DNA from: Friedmanniella sp.
GTDB taxonomy: Bacteria > Actinomycetota > Actinomycetes > Propionibacteriales > Propionibacteriaceae
Length of the DNA stretch: 29,664 nt
NCBI GenBank assembly: GCA_025964935.1
Contig: JAOPXW010000005.1
Location: 1 to 29,664 of the forward strand
Direction of reading: 5' to 3'
The notes under the pieces were generated by a model. The model made no database searches. It was given only the letters and a program-made list of their open reading frames with translations, and was not told the DNA's origin. Made by a program: the position numbers and the translations under genes. Within the stretch, counting starts at the first letter, position 1; every line of letters begins with the position of its first letter. Below are positions 16,171-23,835 of the stretch, in pieces.

Positions 16171-16557
16171 ATGACGACCTCACCCCTGGCGCCCGCGCGT
16201 CCTCGGATCGACACCCCGGTGGTGGTGCTGGACACCGCCGACCCCGCCGGCCTGGCCGCGTTCTACGGCGCAGTGCTCGGCTGGCCCCAGTCCCGGCAGG
16301 AGGAGGACTGGTGCGAGATCGCCGGACCCGCCGGCCAGCGGTACGCCTTCCAGCTCGCCCCCGACCACCGCCCGCCGACCTGGCCCGACGAGGCGGTGCC
16401 GCAGCAGTTCCACCTCGACCTGCACGTCGACGACATGGACGCCGCCGGCGCCTTCGTGGTCTCGCTCGGGGCCCGACATCTGTCGGGCCGCGGCCAGCCG
16501 GGGGACTTCGAGGTCTACCTCGACCCGAGCGGGCATCCCTTCTGCCTGTGCACCTGA
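16171..16557 (+). CDS. VOC (glyoxalase-like) family protein
   Basis: A 128-residue vicinal-oxygen-chelate fold protein. The N-terminal betaalphabetabetabeta unit has TPVVVLDTADPAGLAAFYGAVLGWP, and the second unit has QQFHLDLHVDDMDAAGAFVVSLGARHLSGRGQPGDFEVYLDPSGHPFCLC. It resembles the Glyoxalase_6-like group. Candidate metal or ligand residues are the His in FHLDLHV and the Asp/His near the end, but the specific activity cannot be told. GAGGAG directly abuts ATG 16171, and CATCAT lies 6 nt before the ATG as a weak leaderless -10. It is divergent from the reductase gene (81 bp) and 60 bp upstream of the DUF4177 gene. Confidence 0.87.
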   Translation: MTTSPLAPARPRIDTPVVVLDTADPAGLAAFYGAVLGWPQSRQEEDWCEIAGPAGQRYAFQLAPDHRPPTWPDEAVPQQFHLDLHVDDMDAAGAFVVSLGARHLSGRGQPGDFEVYLDPSGHPFCLCT

Positions 16558-16605
16558 CCGGGTCACCCGGGCTGGTCGGGCGGTGAGGTGACGGCTGCGG
16601 CTCCC

Positions 16606-16611
16606 TACACT
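16606..16611 (+). promoter_or_regulatory. -10 box for a leaderless DUF4177-RidA mRNA
   Basis: TACACT, the 6-nt spacer gaggcc and then ATG 16618. This also fixes the start of the small protein. Confidence 0.55.
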
Positions 16612-16617
16612 GAGGCC

Positions 16618-16776
16618 ATGACCAAGTGGGAGTACGTGACCGTTCCGCTGCTGGTGCACGCGACCAAGCAGATTCTGGACAACTGGGGCCAGGACGGCTG
16701 GGAGCTCGTCCAGGTCGTCCCCGGGCTCAACCCGGAGAACCTGGTGGCGTACCTCAAGCGCCCGATCGCCGGCTGA
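16618..16776 (+). CDS. Small DUF4177 protein
   Basis: A 52-residue protein beginning MTKWEYVTVPLLVHATKQILDNWGQDGWELVQV. The KWEYVTVPL opening and the NxxGxxGWELV motif define DUF4177. M. tuberculosis has a matching small gene (Rv3678A) beside the RidA gene Rv3678c. An upstream in-frame ATG at 16588 would add 10 residues without support. The function is unknown. Its stop codon overlaps the next start as TGATG, so RidA translation is coupled to it. Confidence 0.88.
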   Translation: MTKWEYVTVPLLVHATKQILDNWGQDGWELVQVVPGLNPENLVAYLKRPIAG

Positions 16777-17261
16777 TGCTCCGGGCGTCGGAGCGTCTCG
16801 CCGAGCTGGGTCTGACCCTGCCCGCGGTGGCCGCGCCGCTGGCCGCCTACCTGCCGGCCGTCCGGTCGGGCGATCTGGTCTTCACCTCCGGCCAGCTCCC
16901 GACGGTGGCGGGTCAGCTCGTCGCGACCGGCAAGCTCGGTGCCGGGCTGACGGCCGAGGAGGGCGCAGCGTGCGCCAGGACGGCCGTGCTCAACGCTCTC
17001 GCGGCGGTCGCCGCCGAGGCGGGCGGCGTGGACGAGATCGACCGCATCGTCAAGATCGTGGTCTTCGTGGCGGGCACCCCGGACTTCACGGGCCAGCCCC
17101 AGGTCGGCAATGGCGCCAGCGAGCTGCTCGGCCAGGTGTTCGGCGACGCCGGGCGGCACGCCCGGAGTGCGGTCGGGGTGGCCAGCCTCCCGCTGGACGC
17201 CCCGGTCGAGGTCGAGCTGGTGGCCCGCGTGCGGCCGACCCCCTCGGTCCAGCTCGTCTGA
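16776..17261 (+). CDS. RidA family protein (Rid superfamily)
   Basis: A 161-residue member of the YjgF/RidA family. Canonical RidA hydrolyses reactive enamines and imines made by PLP enzymes. The segments SGDLVFTSGQLPTVAGQLVATGKLG, AARTAVLNALAAVAAEAGGVDEI (roughly 66-87), VKIVVFVAGTPDF and HARSAVGVASLPLDAPVEVEL are typical. R130 aligns with the substrate-carboxylate arginine of active RidA proteins. The length is above the roughly 130 of core RidA because of an N-terminal helix, as in the YjgH/Rv3678c-type group. It overlaps the DUF4177 gene by one base and is followed 10 bp later by a Nudix gene. Confidence 0.88.
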   Translation: MLRASERLAELGLTLPAVAAPLAAYLPAVRSGDLVFTSGQLPTVAGQLVATGKLGAGLTAEEGAACARTAVLNALAAVAAEAGGVDEIDRIVKIVVFVAGTPDFTGQPQVGNGASELLGQVFGDAGRHARSAVGVASLPLDAPVEVELVARVRPTPSVQLV

Positions 17262-17271
17262 GCCGGCCACG

Positions 17272-17949
17272 GTGGTCTCGCACTCCTGGGACGTGTTGGC
17301 GCGGCTGAGCCTGACCGTGCCCGAAGCCGTCGCCGCGCGGGCCGACGCCCGCCCCCCGGGGTCGGCCGTCAGCCCGGCGGTGCCGTCGGCCAGCGTGGTC
17401 CTGCTCCGCGAAGGCGGCTCCGGTCTGGAGACCTACCTGCTGCACCGGCACGCCCGGATGCCGTTCGCCCCCTCGTTCGTGGTCTTCCCCGGCGGCGGGG
17501 AGCACCCCGACGACCGCTCTGTCGACCTGCCCCCGCGGGTGGCCTGCGCGCTGCGGGAGACCGCGGAGGAGACCGGCGTACGCCTGACCCCCGACGCCCT
17601 GCGGCCGTGGGCCCACTGGATCACCCCGGAGGTCGAGCCGCGGCGCTACGACACCGTGTTCTTCGTCGCCGCCCTGCCGCCGGGGGCGGAGGCCGCCGAC
17701 GTGTCGGGGGAGACGGACCGGGCCGGGTGGACGGCCCCGGCTCAGGCGCTGTCGGCGTGGCGGCGCGGGGCGGTCGCCCTGATGCCCCCGACCGTGGCCA
17801 CCCTGACCGAGTTGGCCGAGGTGGCCGACCTGGCCGCGGTGGAGCACCTCGCGCGGGACCGGGTCGTGGCCCGAGTGCTGCCGGTCCTGGTGCCAGGGCC
17901 GCAGGGCTGGACCTTCCGCTACCCGGGACACCCGGTGGGGCCGAGGTGA
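17272..17949 (+). CDS. Nudix hydrolase (NUDT19/RNHCP-like, expanded Nudix box)
   Basis: A 225-residue protein. SASVVLLREGGSGLETYLLHRHARMPFAPSFVVFPGGG leads into a Nudix box with a widened spacer: GGGEHPDD then RVACALRETAEETGV (74-103), retaining the REtaEEtGv metal-binding helix. Such spacing is seen in NUDT7/NUDT19-type enzymes acting on CoA derivatives, so a CoA-ester or dinucleotide substrate is possible. The C-terminal half (HWITPEVEPRRYDTVFFVAALP) fits the same group. GTG 17272 is the best start after the RidA stop, although its ribosome binding site is poor. It overlaps the MBL gene by 4 nt (GTGA). Confidence 0.85.
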   Translation: MVSHSWDVLARLSLTVPEAVAARADARPPGSAVSPAVPSASVVLLREGGSGLETYLLHRHARMPFAPSFVVFPGGGEHPDDRSVDLPPRVACALRETAEETGVRLTPDALRPWAHWITPEVEPRRYDTVFFVAALPPGAEAADVSGETDRAGWTAPAQALSAWRRGAVALMPPTVATLTELAEVADLAAVEHLARDRVVARVLPVLVPGPQGWTFRYPGHPVGPR

Positions 17950-18758
17950 CGGCGCACGAGGGGGACCCGGCCGTGACCGTCCTCTCCCCGATGCTCCGGC
18001 TGGTCCGTGCCGCCAACCCGGGGCCGATGACCCTGGAGGGGACCAACACCTGGATGGTGGGGGACCCGACCCGGGGGCCGGTGGCCGTGGTCGACCCGGG
18101 CCCGCTGCTGCCGGCTCACCAGGACCGGATCGCGGGGCTGGCGAGCGCCGGCGTGGCCGTCGTCCTGCTGACCCACCGTCACCTGGACCACTCCGAGTCG
18201 GCCGCCGACCTGGCCCACGCGGCCGGCTGTGGCGTACGGGCCGCGGACCCGGCGCTGCGGCGCGGCCCCGAGGGCCTGGTCGACGGTGACCGGATGGAGG
18301 TGCCGGGCGCGGTCCTGACCGTGGTCGCCACCCCCGGCCACACCAGCGACTCGGTCAGCCTGTTGCTCACGACCCCCGACGGCTCGGCCCGGCTGGTGAC
18401 CGGGGACACCGTGCTGGGTCGGGGAACGACCGTCATCACCCATCCCGACGGCGACGTGGGGGCCTACCTGGAGTCCCTGGACGTGCTGGAGGGCGTGGTG
18501 CGCCGGCACCGCGTCCGCGAGCTGCTGCCCGGTCACGGGCCGTTGGTCGGCGATCCGCTGGAGCGGCTGCGCGCCTACCGCGACCACCGCCGGGCCAGGT
18601 TGGCGGAGGTCCGGGCGGCCCTGGCCGCCGGCGACCGGACCGCCGCCGAGGTGGTCGCCCGGGTCTACGCCGGCGTCGACCCGTCGCTGCGGCCGGCGGC
18701 GGAGCAGTCCGTACGCGCCCAGCTCGACTTCCTCGGCTGGACCGGCCCGGACTCTTAG
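17946..18758 (+). CDS. MBL-fold metallo-hydrolase (LACTB2-like)
   Basis: A 270-residue metallo-beta-lactamase-fold protein (Rv3677c counterpart). The zinc site is THRHLDH (76-82), then H132 in TPGHTSDS, D154 in VTGDTVLG and H197 in LLPGHGP. The N-terminal LVRAANPGPMTLEGTNTWMVG is typical of the LACTB2/endoribonuclease-like hydrolases. The C-terminal helical part (LRAYRDHRRARLAEVRAAL... RPAAEQSVRAQLDFLGWTG) also matches. RNA or a thioester could be the substrate. GTG 17946 overlaps the Nudix stop, and a second GTG at 17973 is a possible shorter start. It is the last gene of the DUF4177-RidA-Nudix-MBL operon. Confidence 0.9.
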   Translation: MTAHEGDPAVTVLSPMLRLVRAANPGPMTLEGTNTWMVGDPTRGPVAVVDPGPLLPAHQDRIAGLASAGVAVVLLTHRHLDHSESAADLAHAAGCGVRAADPALRRGPEGLVDGDRMEVPGAVLTVVATPGHTSDSVSLLLTTPDGSARLVTGDTVLGRGTTVITHPDGDVGAYLESLDVLEGVVRRHRVRELLPGHGPLVGDPLERLRAYRDHRRARLAEVRAALAAGDRTAAEVVARVYAGVDPSLRPAAEQSVRAQLDFLGWTGPDS

Positions 18759-18813
18759 GGCCCTCACCCAGCACGCACAGGCTGCACACAGACTGGCCGG
18801 GCAACCTCGAGAC

Positions 18814-20160
18814 ATGAGCAACGACGACCAGGCCGGACCGGGCAGCCCCGACGGCGGCCATCCGAACGGCCCCGCACCCCAGGGCACGGGCATCCCCGAG
18901 TTCGGCTACCCCAGCCAGCCCGTCCACCAGGGTCCCTACTTCACACCCTCCGGCCACATCGGGGGCTACACCGCCGCCGACTTCCCGGCCCCCACGGGCG
19001 TCCTGCCCGTGTCCGAGCAGCGTGCGCCGGTGGCCGTGGCCACCCGTCCGCGCCGCCGCCTCGTCCCCTTCATCGCCGCCGCCTCGCTGTCCGCCGTGAT
19101 CGGCGCCGGGGCCGGGGTGGGCTCGTACGCCTACTTCGCCCAGGACCTCAGCACCCGGGCCAGCAGCTCCCCGATCAGTGTGACGACGGTCCCCGCCGCC
19201 CAGACACCGGTGCTGAACGGCACCGTCTCGGCGGCCGCCGCGGCCATCGAGCCCTCGGTCGTGACCATCACGGTCCAGGCCGGCCAGAGTGGCGACATCG
19301 GCAGCGGCGTCGTCCTCGACGACCAGGGCCACATTTTGACCAACAACCACGTGGTGGAGGCTGCGGCCGGCTCCTCGGGCTCCAGCCAGAGCGGGGCCAG
19401 CAGCATCACCGTGACCTTCAACAACGGCACCACGGCGAAGGCGACCGTCGTCGGGACATCGGAGACCAACGACCTCGCGGTGATCAAGGTCAACGGAGTC
19501 TCCGACCTGCACCCGGCCGTGTTCGCCAAGTCGAGCTCGCTCGAGGTGGGGCAGGCCGTGGTTGCGGCCGGGGCTCCGCTGGGTCTGTCGGAGTCGGTCA
19601 CCAGCGGGATCGTGTCCAACACGGCCCGGCCGGTGCGCTCCGGCAGCAACAACGACGCGGTCTACCTGGCCGTCCAGACCGATGCGGCGATCAACCCGGG
19701 CAACTCCGGTGGCCCGCTGGTCAACCTGAACGGTGACGTGGCGGGCATCAACTCCTCCATCGCCAGCACTGGCTCCAGCTCGGACTCCAGCAGCCAGTCG
19801 GGCAACATCGGCATCGGGTTCGCCATCCCCGCCGACGTCGCGGTGCGGGTGGCCGCCGACCTGATCGCCAACGGGACCTCCACCAACGCCGCGCTCGGGG
19901 TCTCGGTGGGCGGGTCCGACTCCACCCTCGCGACCGAGACCGGAGTGCCGCTGCAGAGCGTCACGGCCGACGGGGCGGCGGCCAGAGCCGGGCTGCAGAA
20001 GGGGGATGTCGTCACCCAGGTGAACGCGTTCCACACCACCACCAGCGACGGGCTGATCGCGGCGACCCGGTTCTACGCCCCCGGCACCAAGGTGACGGTC
20101 ACCTACACCCGCGACGGTGGGGCTCCCCGGACCGTCGAGGTCACCCTCGGTCGGGCCTGA
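18814..20160 (+). CDS. HtrA/DegP-type serine protease with PDZ domain
   Basis: A 448-residue membrane-tethered S1C protease. A Pro/Gly-rich cytoplasmic N-terminus (1-80) ends in RPRRR and is followed by one transmembrane helix (about 84-108). The trypsin-like domain faces outward, with catalytic H179 (TNNHVV), D220 (TNDLAV) and S298 (GNSGGP). A Ser/Gly-rich loop (184-198) follows the histidine strand. One PDZ domain occupies about 355-445 (LGVSVGGSDS... GDVVTQVN). It resembles actinobacterial PepD/HtrA proteins that manage envelope protein quality. Mycobacteria have MarP (a CvpA-like multi-span protease) in this cluster, but here there is no CvpA part. CAACCT, 6 nt before the ATG, may be a weak -10. 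Confidence 0.93.
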   Translation: MSNDDQAGPGSPDGGHPNGPAPQGTGIPEFGYPSQPVHQGPYFTPSGHIGGYTAADFPAPTGVLPVSEQRAPVAVATRPRRRLVPFIAAASLSAVIGAGAGVGSYAYFAQDLSTRASSSPISVTTVPAAQTPVLNGTVSAAAAAIEPSVVTITVQAGQSGDIGSGVVLDDQGHILTNNHVVEAAAGSSGSSQSGASSITVTFNNGTTAKATVVGTSETNDLAVIKVNGVSDLHPAVFAKSSSLEVGQAVVAAGAPLGLSESVTSGIVSNTARPVRSGSNNDAVYLAVQTDAAINPGNSGGPLVNLNGDVAGINSSIASTGSSSDSSSQSGNIGIGFAIPADVAVRVAADLIANGTSTNAALGVSVGGSDSTLATETGVPLQSVTADGAAARAGLQKGDVVTQVNAFHTTTSDGLIAATRFYAPGTKVTVTYTRDGGAPRTVEVTLGRA

Positions 20161-20193
20161 CCTCCGCCGCAAACGCGTGGGGCGCCGAGCGAA

Positions 20194-20226
20194 GCCGCCC
20201 CGTCCGAGGCTACGGACGGGGTGGCT
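20194..20226. terminator. Bidirectional terminator hairpin between HtrA and crp
   Basis: GCCGCCCCGTCCG (20194-20206) pairs with CGGACGGGGTGGC (20213-20225), with one G-T pair and the loop AGGCTA. It separates the converging protease and crp genes. TCGTT follows on the + strand. Confidence 0.6.
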
Positions 20227-20237
20227 CGTTCAGACTC

Positions 20238-20273
20238 CAGCGGGCGCAGCGGGCGCAGCGGGCGCAGCGGGCG
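20238..20273. repeat. 9-bp tandem repeat cagcgggcg, four copies
   Basis: Four consecutive exact copies of cagcgggcg occupy 20238-20273, and a fifth copy occurs at 20288-20296 inside the end of crp. Read on the minus strand past the crp stop, the array is in frame and encodes Ala-Ala-Pro units until a TGA at 20230-20232. Confidence 0.75.
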
Positions 20274-20286
20274 CGATGTGCGCGGG

Positions 20287-20964
20287 TCAGCGGGCGCGGC
20301 GCTCCACGCGCTCGACGTCGAGGATGGTGACCGAGCGGGGCTCCAGCCGGATCCAGCCGCGGGCGGCGAAGTCGGCCAGCGCCTTGTTCACCGTCTCGCG
20401 GGAGGCGCCGACCAGCTGGGCCAGCTCCTCCTGGGTGAGGTCGTGGTGCACGTGGACGCCGTCGTCGTGCTTCTCCCCGAAGCGCTGGGCCAGCTCCAGC
20501 AGCTGCTTGGCGACCCGGCCCGGGACGTCGGAGAACACGAGGTCAGCCACGACGTCGTTGGCCCGGCGCAGTCGCGCGGCCAGCTGGGCCAGCAGGCCCT
20601 GGGCCACCTCGGGACGTCCGCTCAGCCAGCCCTTCAGCTCGTCGTGCTCCAGGGTCCGGAGCTCACACACAGTGACGGCGGTGGCGGTGGTCGAGCGCGG
20701 GCCCGGGTCGAAGAGGGAGAGCTCCCCGAACATCTGTCCCGGGCCGAGCACCGCCAGCAGGTTCTCCCGGCCGGCCGACCCGCTGCGCCCCAGCTTGATC
20801 TTGCCGCTCACCACGACGTACAGCCGGTCCTCGGCGTCGCCCTCGTGGAACAGCACCTCACCCTTGGTCAGGCGGAGGGTGCCCATGGCGTCGGAGAGGG
20901 CGCTCGCCGCCTCGTCGTCCAAACCGGCGAAAAGAGGTGCCCTCTTCAGAACTTCGGGATCCAC
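20287..20964 (-). CDS. crp: cAMP receptor protein family regulator (Crp/GlxR type)
   Basis: A 225-residue Crp/Fnr protein, the same length as M. tuberculosis Crp (Rv3676) and C. glutamicum GlxR. The cyclic-nucleotide pocket shows FGELSLFDPGPRSTTATA with E81, R90, S91 and T92. The C helix spans about 115-140. The helix-turn-helix is LTQEELAQLVGASRETVNKALADFA (176-200). It probably controls carbon, respiration and stress genes in response to cAMP. GTG 20964 has a near-perfect ribosome binding site, AAGGAGG. It is divergent from nth with a 109-bp intergenic region; no clear TGTGA-N6-TCACA site is visible there. Confidence 0.95.
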   Translation of the reverse strand: MDPEVLKRAPLFAGLDDEAASALSDAMGTLRLTKGEVLFHEGDAEDRLYVVVSGKIKLGRSGSAGRENLLAVLGPGQMFGELSLFDPGPRSTTATAVTVCELRTLEHDELKGWLSGRPEVAQGLLAQLAARLRRANDVVADLVFSDVPGRVAKQLLELAQRFGEKHDDGVHVHHDLTQEELAQLVGASRETVNKALADFAARGWIRLEPRSVTILDVERVERRAR

Positions 20965-21004
20965 GCGCGACCTCCTTCTCACCAGGCTGACGACCAGGAG
21001 GTCA

Positions 21005-21010
21005 AGGCTA
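21005..21010 (-). promoter_or_regulatory. -10 box of crp
   Basis: TAGCCT on the minus strand would start transcription near 20998, giving a leader of about 34 nt that includes AAGGAGG. Confidence 0.4.
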
Positions 21011-21061
21011 CCGTCGAATGGCTGCCTCTGGCAGGAGCAGGGTGGCACACGCCCGTCCACG

Positions 21062-21067
21062 TAGGGT
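21062..21067 (+). promoter_or_regulatory. -10 box for a leaderless nth operon mRNA
   Basis: TAGGGT, the 6-nt spacer gagggg and then GTG 21074. It is the same hexamer and spacing as at dnaX. It drives the five-gene nth operon. Confidence 0.5.
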
Positions 21068-21073
21068 GAGGGG

Positions 21074-21865
21074 GTGACGTCCGCCCCCGTTCCCGACCCC
21101 GCCGCGGCCGTGGCCGGAGTGGCCGAGCCGGACGTGGGCCCACGGCCGGCAGTGGGAGCCGCGACCACGGCCGCCGTGTCCCGGGTGGCCTTGGTCCGCC
21201 GGGCCCGGGCGATCAACCGGGCGTTGGCGCAGACCTACCCGGCCGCGGTCGTCGAGCTCGACTTCCGGACCCCGCTCGAACTGCTGGTGGCCACCATCCT
21301 GTCGGCCCAGAGCACCGACAAGCGCATCAACCTGCTGACTCCGGCCGTCTTCGCGCGCTACCCCGACGCGGCGGCGTACGCGGGGGCCGACCGCGCCGAG
21401 CTGGAGGAGCTGGTCAAGCCCAGCGGCTTCTTCCGAGCCAAGACCGACAGCCTGATCAAGCTGGGGGCCGCCCTCACGGAGCGGTTCGACGGCCAGGTGC
21501 CCCGTACGCTGCCCGAGCTCGTCAGCCTGCCCGGGGTCGGCCGCAAGACGGCCAACGTCGTGCTCGGGCAGGCCTTCGGGGTGCCGGGGATCACCGTCGA
21601 CACCCACTTCGGTCGGCTCTCCCGCCGCTTCGGCTGGACCGTCGAGACAGACCCCGACAAGGTGGAGGCCGAGGTCGGCTCGCTGTTCGCGGCCCGCGAC
21701 TGGACCCAGCTCAGCCAGAACGTCATCTGGCACGGCCGGCGGCGCTGCCACGCGCGCAACCCCGCCTGCGGGGCCTGCCCGGTCGCCCGCTGGTGCCCGG
21801 CGTACGGCGAGGGCGAGACCGATCCGGGCAAGGCCGCCAAGCTGGTCCGCGAGCCGCGCGGATGA
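21074..21865 (+). CDS. nth: Endonuclease III
   Basis: A bifunctional DNA glycosylase/AP lyase that removes oxidised pyrimidines in base excision repair. The 263-residue protein has about 36 extra N-terminal residues (Ala/Pro/Val-rich) compared with the E. coli enzyme. The helix-hairpin-helix [14 protein letters not shown] contains catalytic K158, and D176 lies in [13 protein letters not shown]. The [4Fe-4S] cluster ligands are C225, C232, C235 and C241 (C-x6-C-x2-C-x5-C). A TAGGGT box 6 nt upstream supports GTG 21074. It overlaps the next gene as ATGA and heads nth-tlpA-nudix-HD-GH13. Confidence 0.96.
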   Translation: MTSAPVPDPAAAVAGVAEPDVGPRPAVGAATTAAVSRVALVRRARAINRALAQTYPAAVVELDFRTPLELLVATILSAQSTDKRINLLTPAVFARYPDAAAYAGADRAELEELVKPSGFFRAKTDSLIKLGAALTERFDGQVPRTLPELVSLPGVGRKTANVVLGQAFGVPGITVDTHFGRLSRRFGWTVETDPDKVEAEVGSLFAARDWTQLSQNVIWHGRRRCHARNPACGACPVARWCPAYGEGETDPGKAAKLVREPRG

Positions 21866-22506
21866 ACCGCCGGTCGCGCACCGCGGCCGCCCTGGTCGCC
21901 CTGGCCCTGTCCCTCGCCGGCTGCACCGAGACCCCCGCGGTCAGCCGCAGCGGCGTGTCCGGGGAGCCCTCCAGCCGTGCCCCGGCGCCCGTCGACCAGG
22001 ACGCCGCGGCGCTGGCCGCCCAGAAGAAGGCCGCCGGCATCCAGGACTGCCCCGTCTCCGACCCCACGGTCGCCCCCGTTCCGGGAGGTCTGCCCGACCT
22101 GGTGCTCAGCTGCCTCGGCGGCGGCCGGACGACCCGGCTGGCCGGGCTGCGCGGCCGGCCCATGATGATCAACGTGTGGGCGCAGTGGTGCGGACCGTGC
22201 CGCGAGGAGGCGCCCTACCTGACCGAGGTGGCGAAGGGCAACCGGTCCGACCTGCTGATCCTGGGCGTCGACTTCGCCGAGACCTTCCCGGACAAGGCGA
22301 TCGAGTTCGCGCGGGCGGCGTCGTGGACCTACCCCCAGCTCGAAGACACCGACAAGGCGATCCAGGCCCCGCTGCAGATCCTCGGTCCGCCGTTCACCCT
22401 GTTCGTCCGGGCCGACGGCACCATCGCCTACCGCCAGACCGTGCCGTTCCGCTCGGCCGAGCAGATCCGGCAGCAGGCCCGCACGCAGCTCGGCGTCGAC
22501 CTGTGA
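21862..22506 (+). CDS. Thioredoxin-like (TlpA/ResA-type) lipoprotein
   Basis: A 214-residue exported thiol-disulfide protein. The signal peptide [21 protein letters not shown] ends in the lipobox LAGC with lipidated C21. A low-complexity segment (22-60) links to a TlpA-like thioredoxin fold with WCGPC (109-113) in [20 protein letters not shown]. The cis-proline loop is [11 protein letters not shown]. Two extra cysteines, C63 and C84, precede the active site and may form a structural disulfide. It is the Rv3673c counterpart. It probably acts outside the membrane in redox maintenance of secreted proteins or cytochromes. It starts inside the nth stop (ATGA) and ends in a GTGA overlap with the Nudix gene. 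Confidence 0.92.
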   Translation: MNRRSRTAAALVALALSLAGCTETPAVSRSGVSGEPSSRAPAPVDQDAAALAAQKKAAGIQDCPVSDPTVAPVPGGLPDLVLSCLGGGRTTRLAGLRGRPMMINVWAQWCGPCREEAPYLTEVAKGNRSDLLILGVDFAETFPDKAIEFARAASWTYPQLEDTDKAIQAPLQILGPPFTLFVRADGTIAYRQTVPFRSAEQIRQQARTQLGVDL

Positions 22507-23177
22507 CGACCCCGCCGCCCGGCTGGGTCCCGCGGCTGTCCGGGGCCCTGGCCCAGCCCGAGCGGGCCGACCGGGCCGTGGCCCTGCGACCCGGCCGGGG
22601 CGGTCGGGCGGCGGCGGTGCTGATCCTGGTGGCCGAGGGACCACTGGGCCCGGAGGTCGTCTTCGTCGAGCGGGCCGCCACCTTGCGGACCCACGCCAAC
22701 CAGATCGCGTTCCCGGGCGGCGCGGCTGACGTCGGCGACCGCGACCTGGTCGACACCGCACTGCGGGAGGCGACCGAGGAGGTCGGCGTCGACCGCGCCG
22801 GCGTCCGGGTGCTCGGGGTGCTGCCCCCGGCCCACGTCGCCGTCAGCGGCTTCGACGTCACCGGGGTCGTCGGGTGGTGGCAGCAGCCCGTCGCCCTCAC
22901 CGCCGTCGACGTGTCCGAGGTCGCCTCGGTCGCGGTCGTGCCGGTCGCCGTCCTGAGCGACCCCGCCAACCGGGCGGCCGTGCACCACCCGTCCGGCTAC
23001 ACCGGTCCGGCGTTCGCGGTCGCCGACCACCTGATCTGGGGGCTCACCGCTCACCTGCTCGACGGCGTGCTGGAGCTCGCTGGCTGGCAACAGCCCTGGG
23101 ACCACCTGCGACGCCTACCCATCCCGGACCGCTACCTGACCGGCCGGCCCACCCCTGGAGGACCTGATGCTCACTGA
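22503..23177 (+). CDS. Nudix hydrolase, CoA pyrophosphatase type
   Basis: A 224-residue protein. The motif LRTHANQIAFPGGAAD (61-76) corresponds to the L-x2-H-x-G-Q-I-x-FPGG CoA-pyrophosphatase signature (UPF0035), and it runs into the Nudix box ALREATEEVGV. It matches Rv3672c in location. Members cleave CoA or its oxidised or acyl forms to 4'-phosphopantetheine and 3',5'-ADP. The first glycine of the GQ pair is Ala-Asn here (HANQ), a small deviation. GTG 22503 overlaps the TlpA stop (GTGA), and the gene overlaps the HD gene by 11 bp. Together with the second Nudix protein, two CoA-type Nudix enzymes may occur in one region. Confidence 0.88.
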   Translation: MTTPPPGWVPRLSGALAQPERADRAVALRPGRGGRAAAVLILVAEGPLGPEVVFVERAATLRTHANQIAFPGGAADVGDRDLVDTALREATEEVGVDRAGVRVLGVLPPAHVAVSGFDVTGVVGWWQQPVALTAVDVSEVASVAVVPVAVLSDPANRAAVHHPSGYTGPAFAVADHLIWGLTAHLLDGVLELAGWQQPWDHLRRLPIPDRYLTGRPTPGGPDAH

Positions 23178-23835
23178 CCACCTGCCCGAGGACCCGCACG
23201 ACGAGCTGCTGGAGCGGTGGAACGCGACCCTGCCCCACCAGGAGGCGATGGGGGAGATGCTGATCCGCCGCTACTCCGAGCCGCACCGGCGCTACCACGA
23301 CGCCCGCCACCTGCTCTTCGTGCTGCGGATGATCGACGAGCTGGCCGACGAGCAGGACCTCTACCTCGTACGCCTGGGCGCCTGGTTCCACGACTCCGTC
23401 TACGACGTGCCCGAGCGTGAGCTGACCAACGAGGAGGCCTCCGCCCGGCTGTCGGTCCGCGAGCTCAGCCGCGCCGGCTTCGAGCAGGAGGACCTGACCC
23501 AGGTGGCGCGACTGGTCCGGCTCACCTCCACCCACGTGCCCGGGGCCCGCGACCCCGAGGGCGAGCTGCTCTGCGACGCCGACCTGGCCATCCTCGCGGC
23601 CGAGCCGGAGGCGTACGCGCGCTACGTGGCCGACGTCCGGGCCGAGTACGCCGCCGTGCCCGAGGAGGAGTTCCTGGAGGCCCGCCTGGAGATCATGAGC
23701 GAGATCGTGGAGGGTCAGATCTACCGCACCGGCAAGGGTCGCGCCCTGGTCGACGCCGCCCGTGCCAACGTCGAGCAGGAGGTGGCCTCGCTGACCGAGC
23801 GGCTCGAGGCCTCTGTGGCAGGATCGGACGGGTGA
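23167..23835 (+). CDS. HD-domain phosphohydrolase-like protein
   Basis: A 222-residue predicted metal-dependent HD-superfamily protein (COG4339-like). The conserved segment YSEPHRRYHDARHLLFVLRMIDEL (36-59) provides H44 and H48. AWFHDSVYDV (72-81) provides the HD pair H75-D76 plus D79. LCDADLAILAAEPEAYARYVADVRAEYA is a later conserved Asp-containing block. The substrate is unknown; proteins of this group often sit near nucleotide or sugar enzymes. CTGGAGGA precedes ATG 23167 inside the end of the Nudix gene. Its stop overlaps the glucosidase start (GTGA). Confidence 0.85.
   Translation: MLTDHLPEDPHDELLERWNATLPHQEAMGEMLIRRYSEPHRRYHDARHLLFVLRMIDELADEQDLYLVRLGAWFHDSVYDVPERELTNEEASARLSVRELSRAGFEQEDLTQVARLVRLTSTHVPGARDPEGELLCDADLAILAAEPEAYARYVADVRAEYAAVPEEEFLEARLEIMSEIVEGQIYRTGKGRALVDAARANVEQEVASLTERLEASVAGSDG

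Noticed and set aside
20965..21073. Crp autoregulatory site in the crp-nth intergenic region
   Set aside because: No TGTGA-N6-TCACA-like palindrome is present. Only isolated half-site-like bases such as CACAC are seen.
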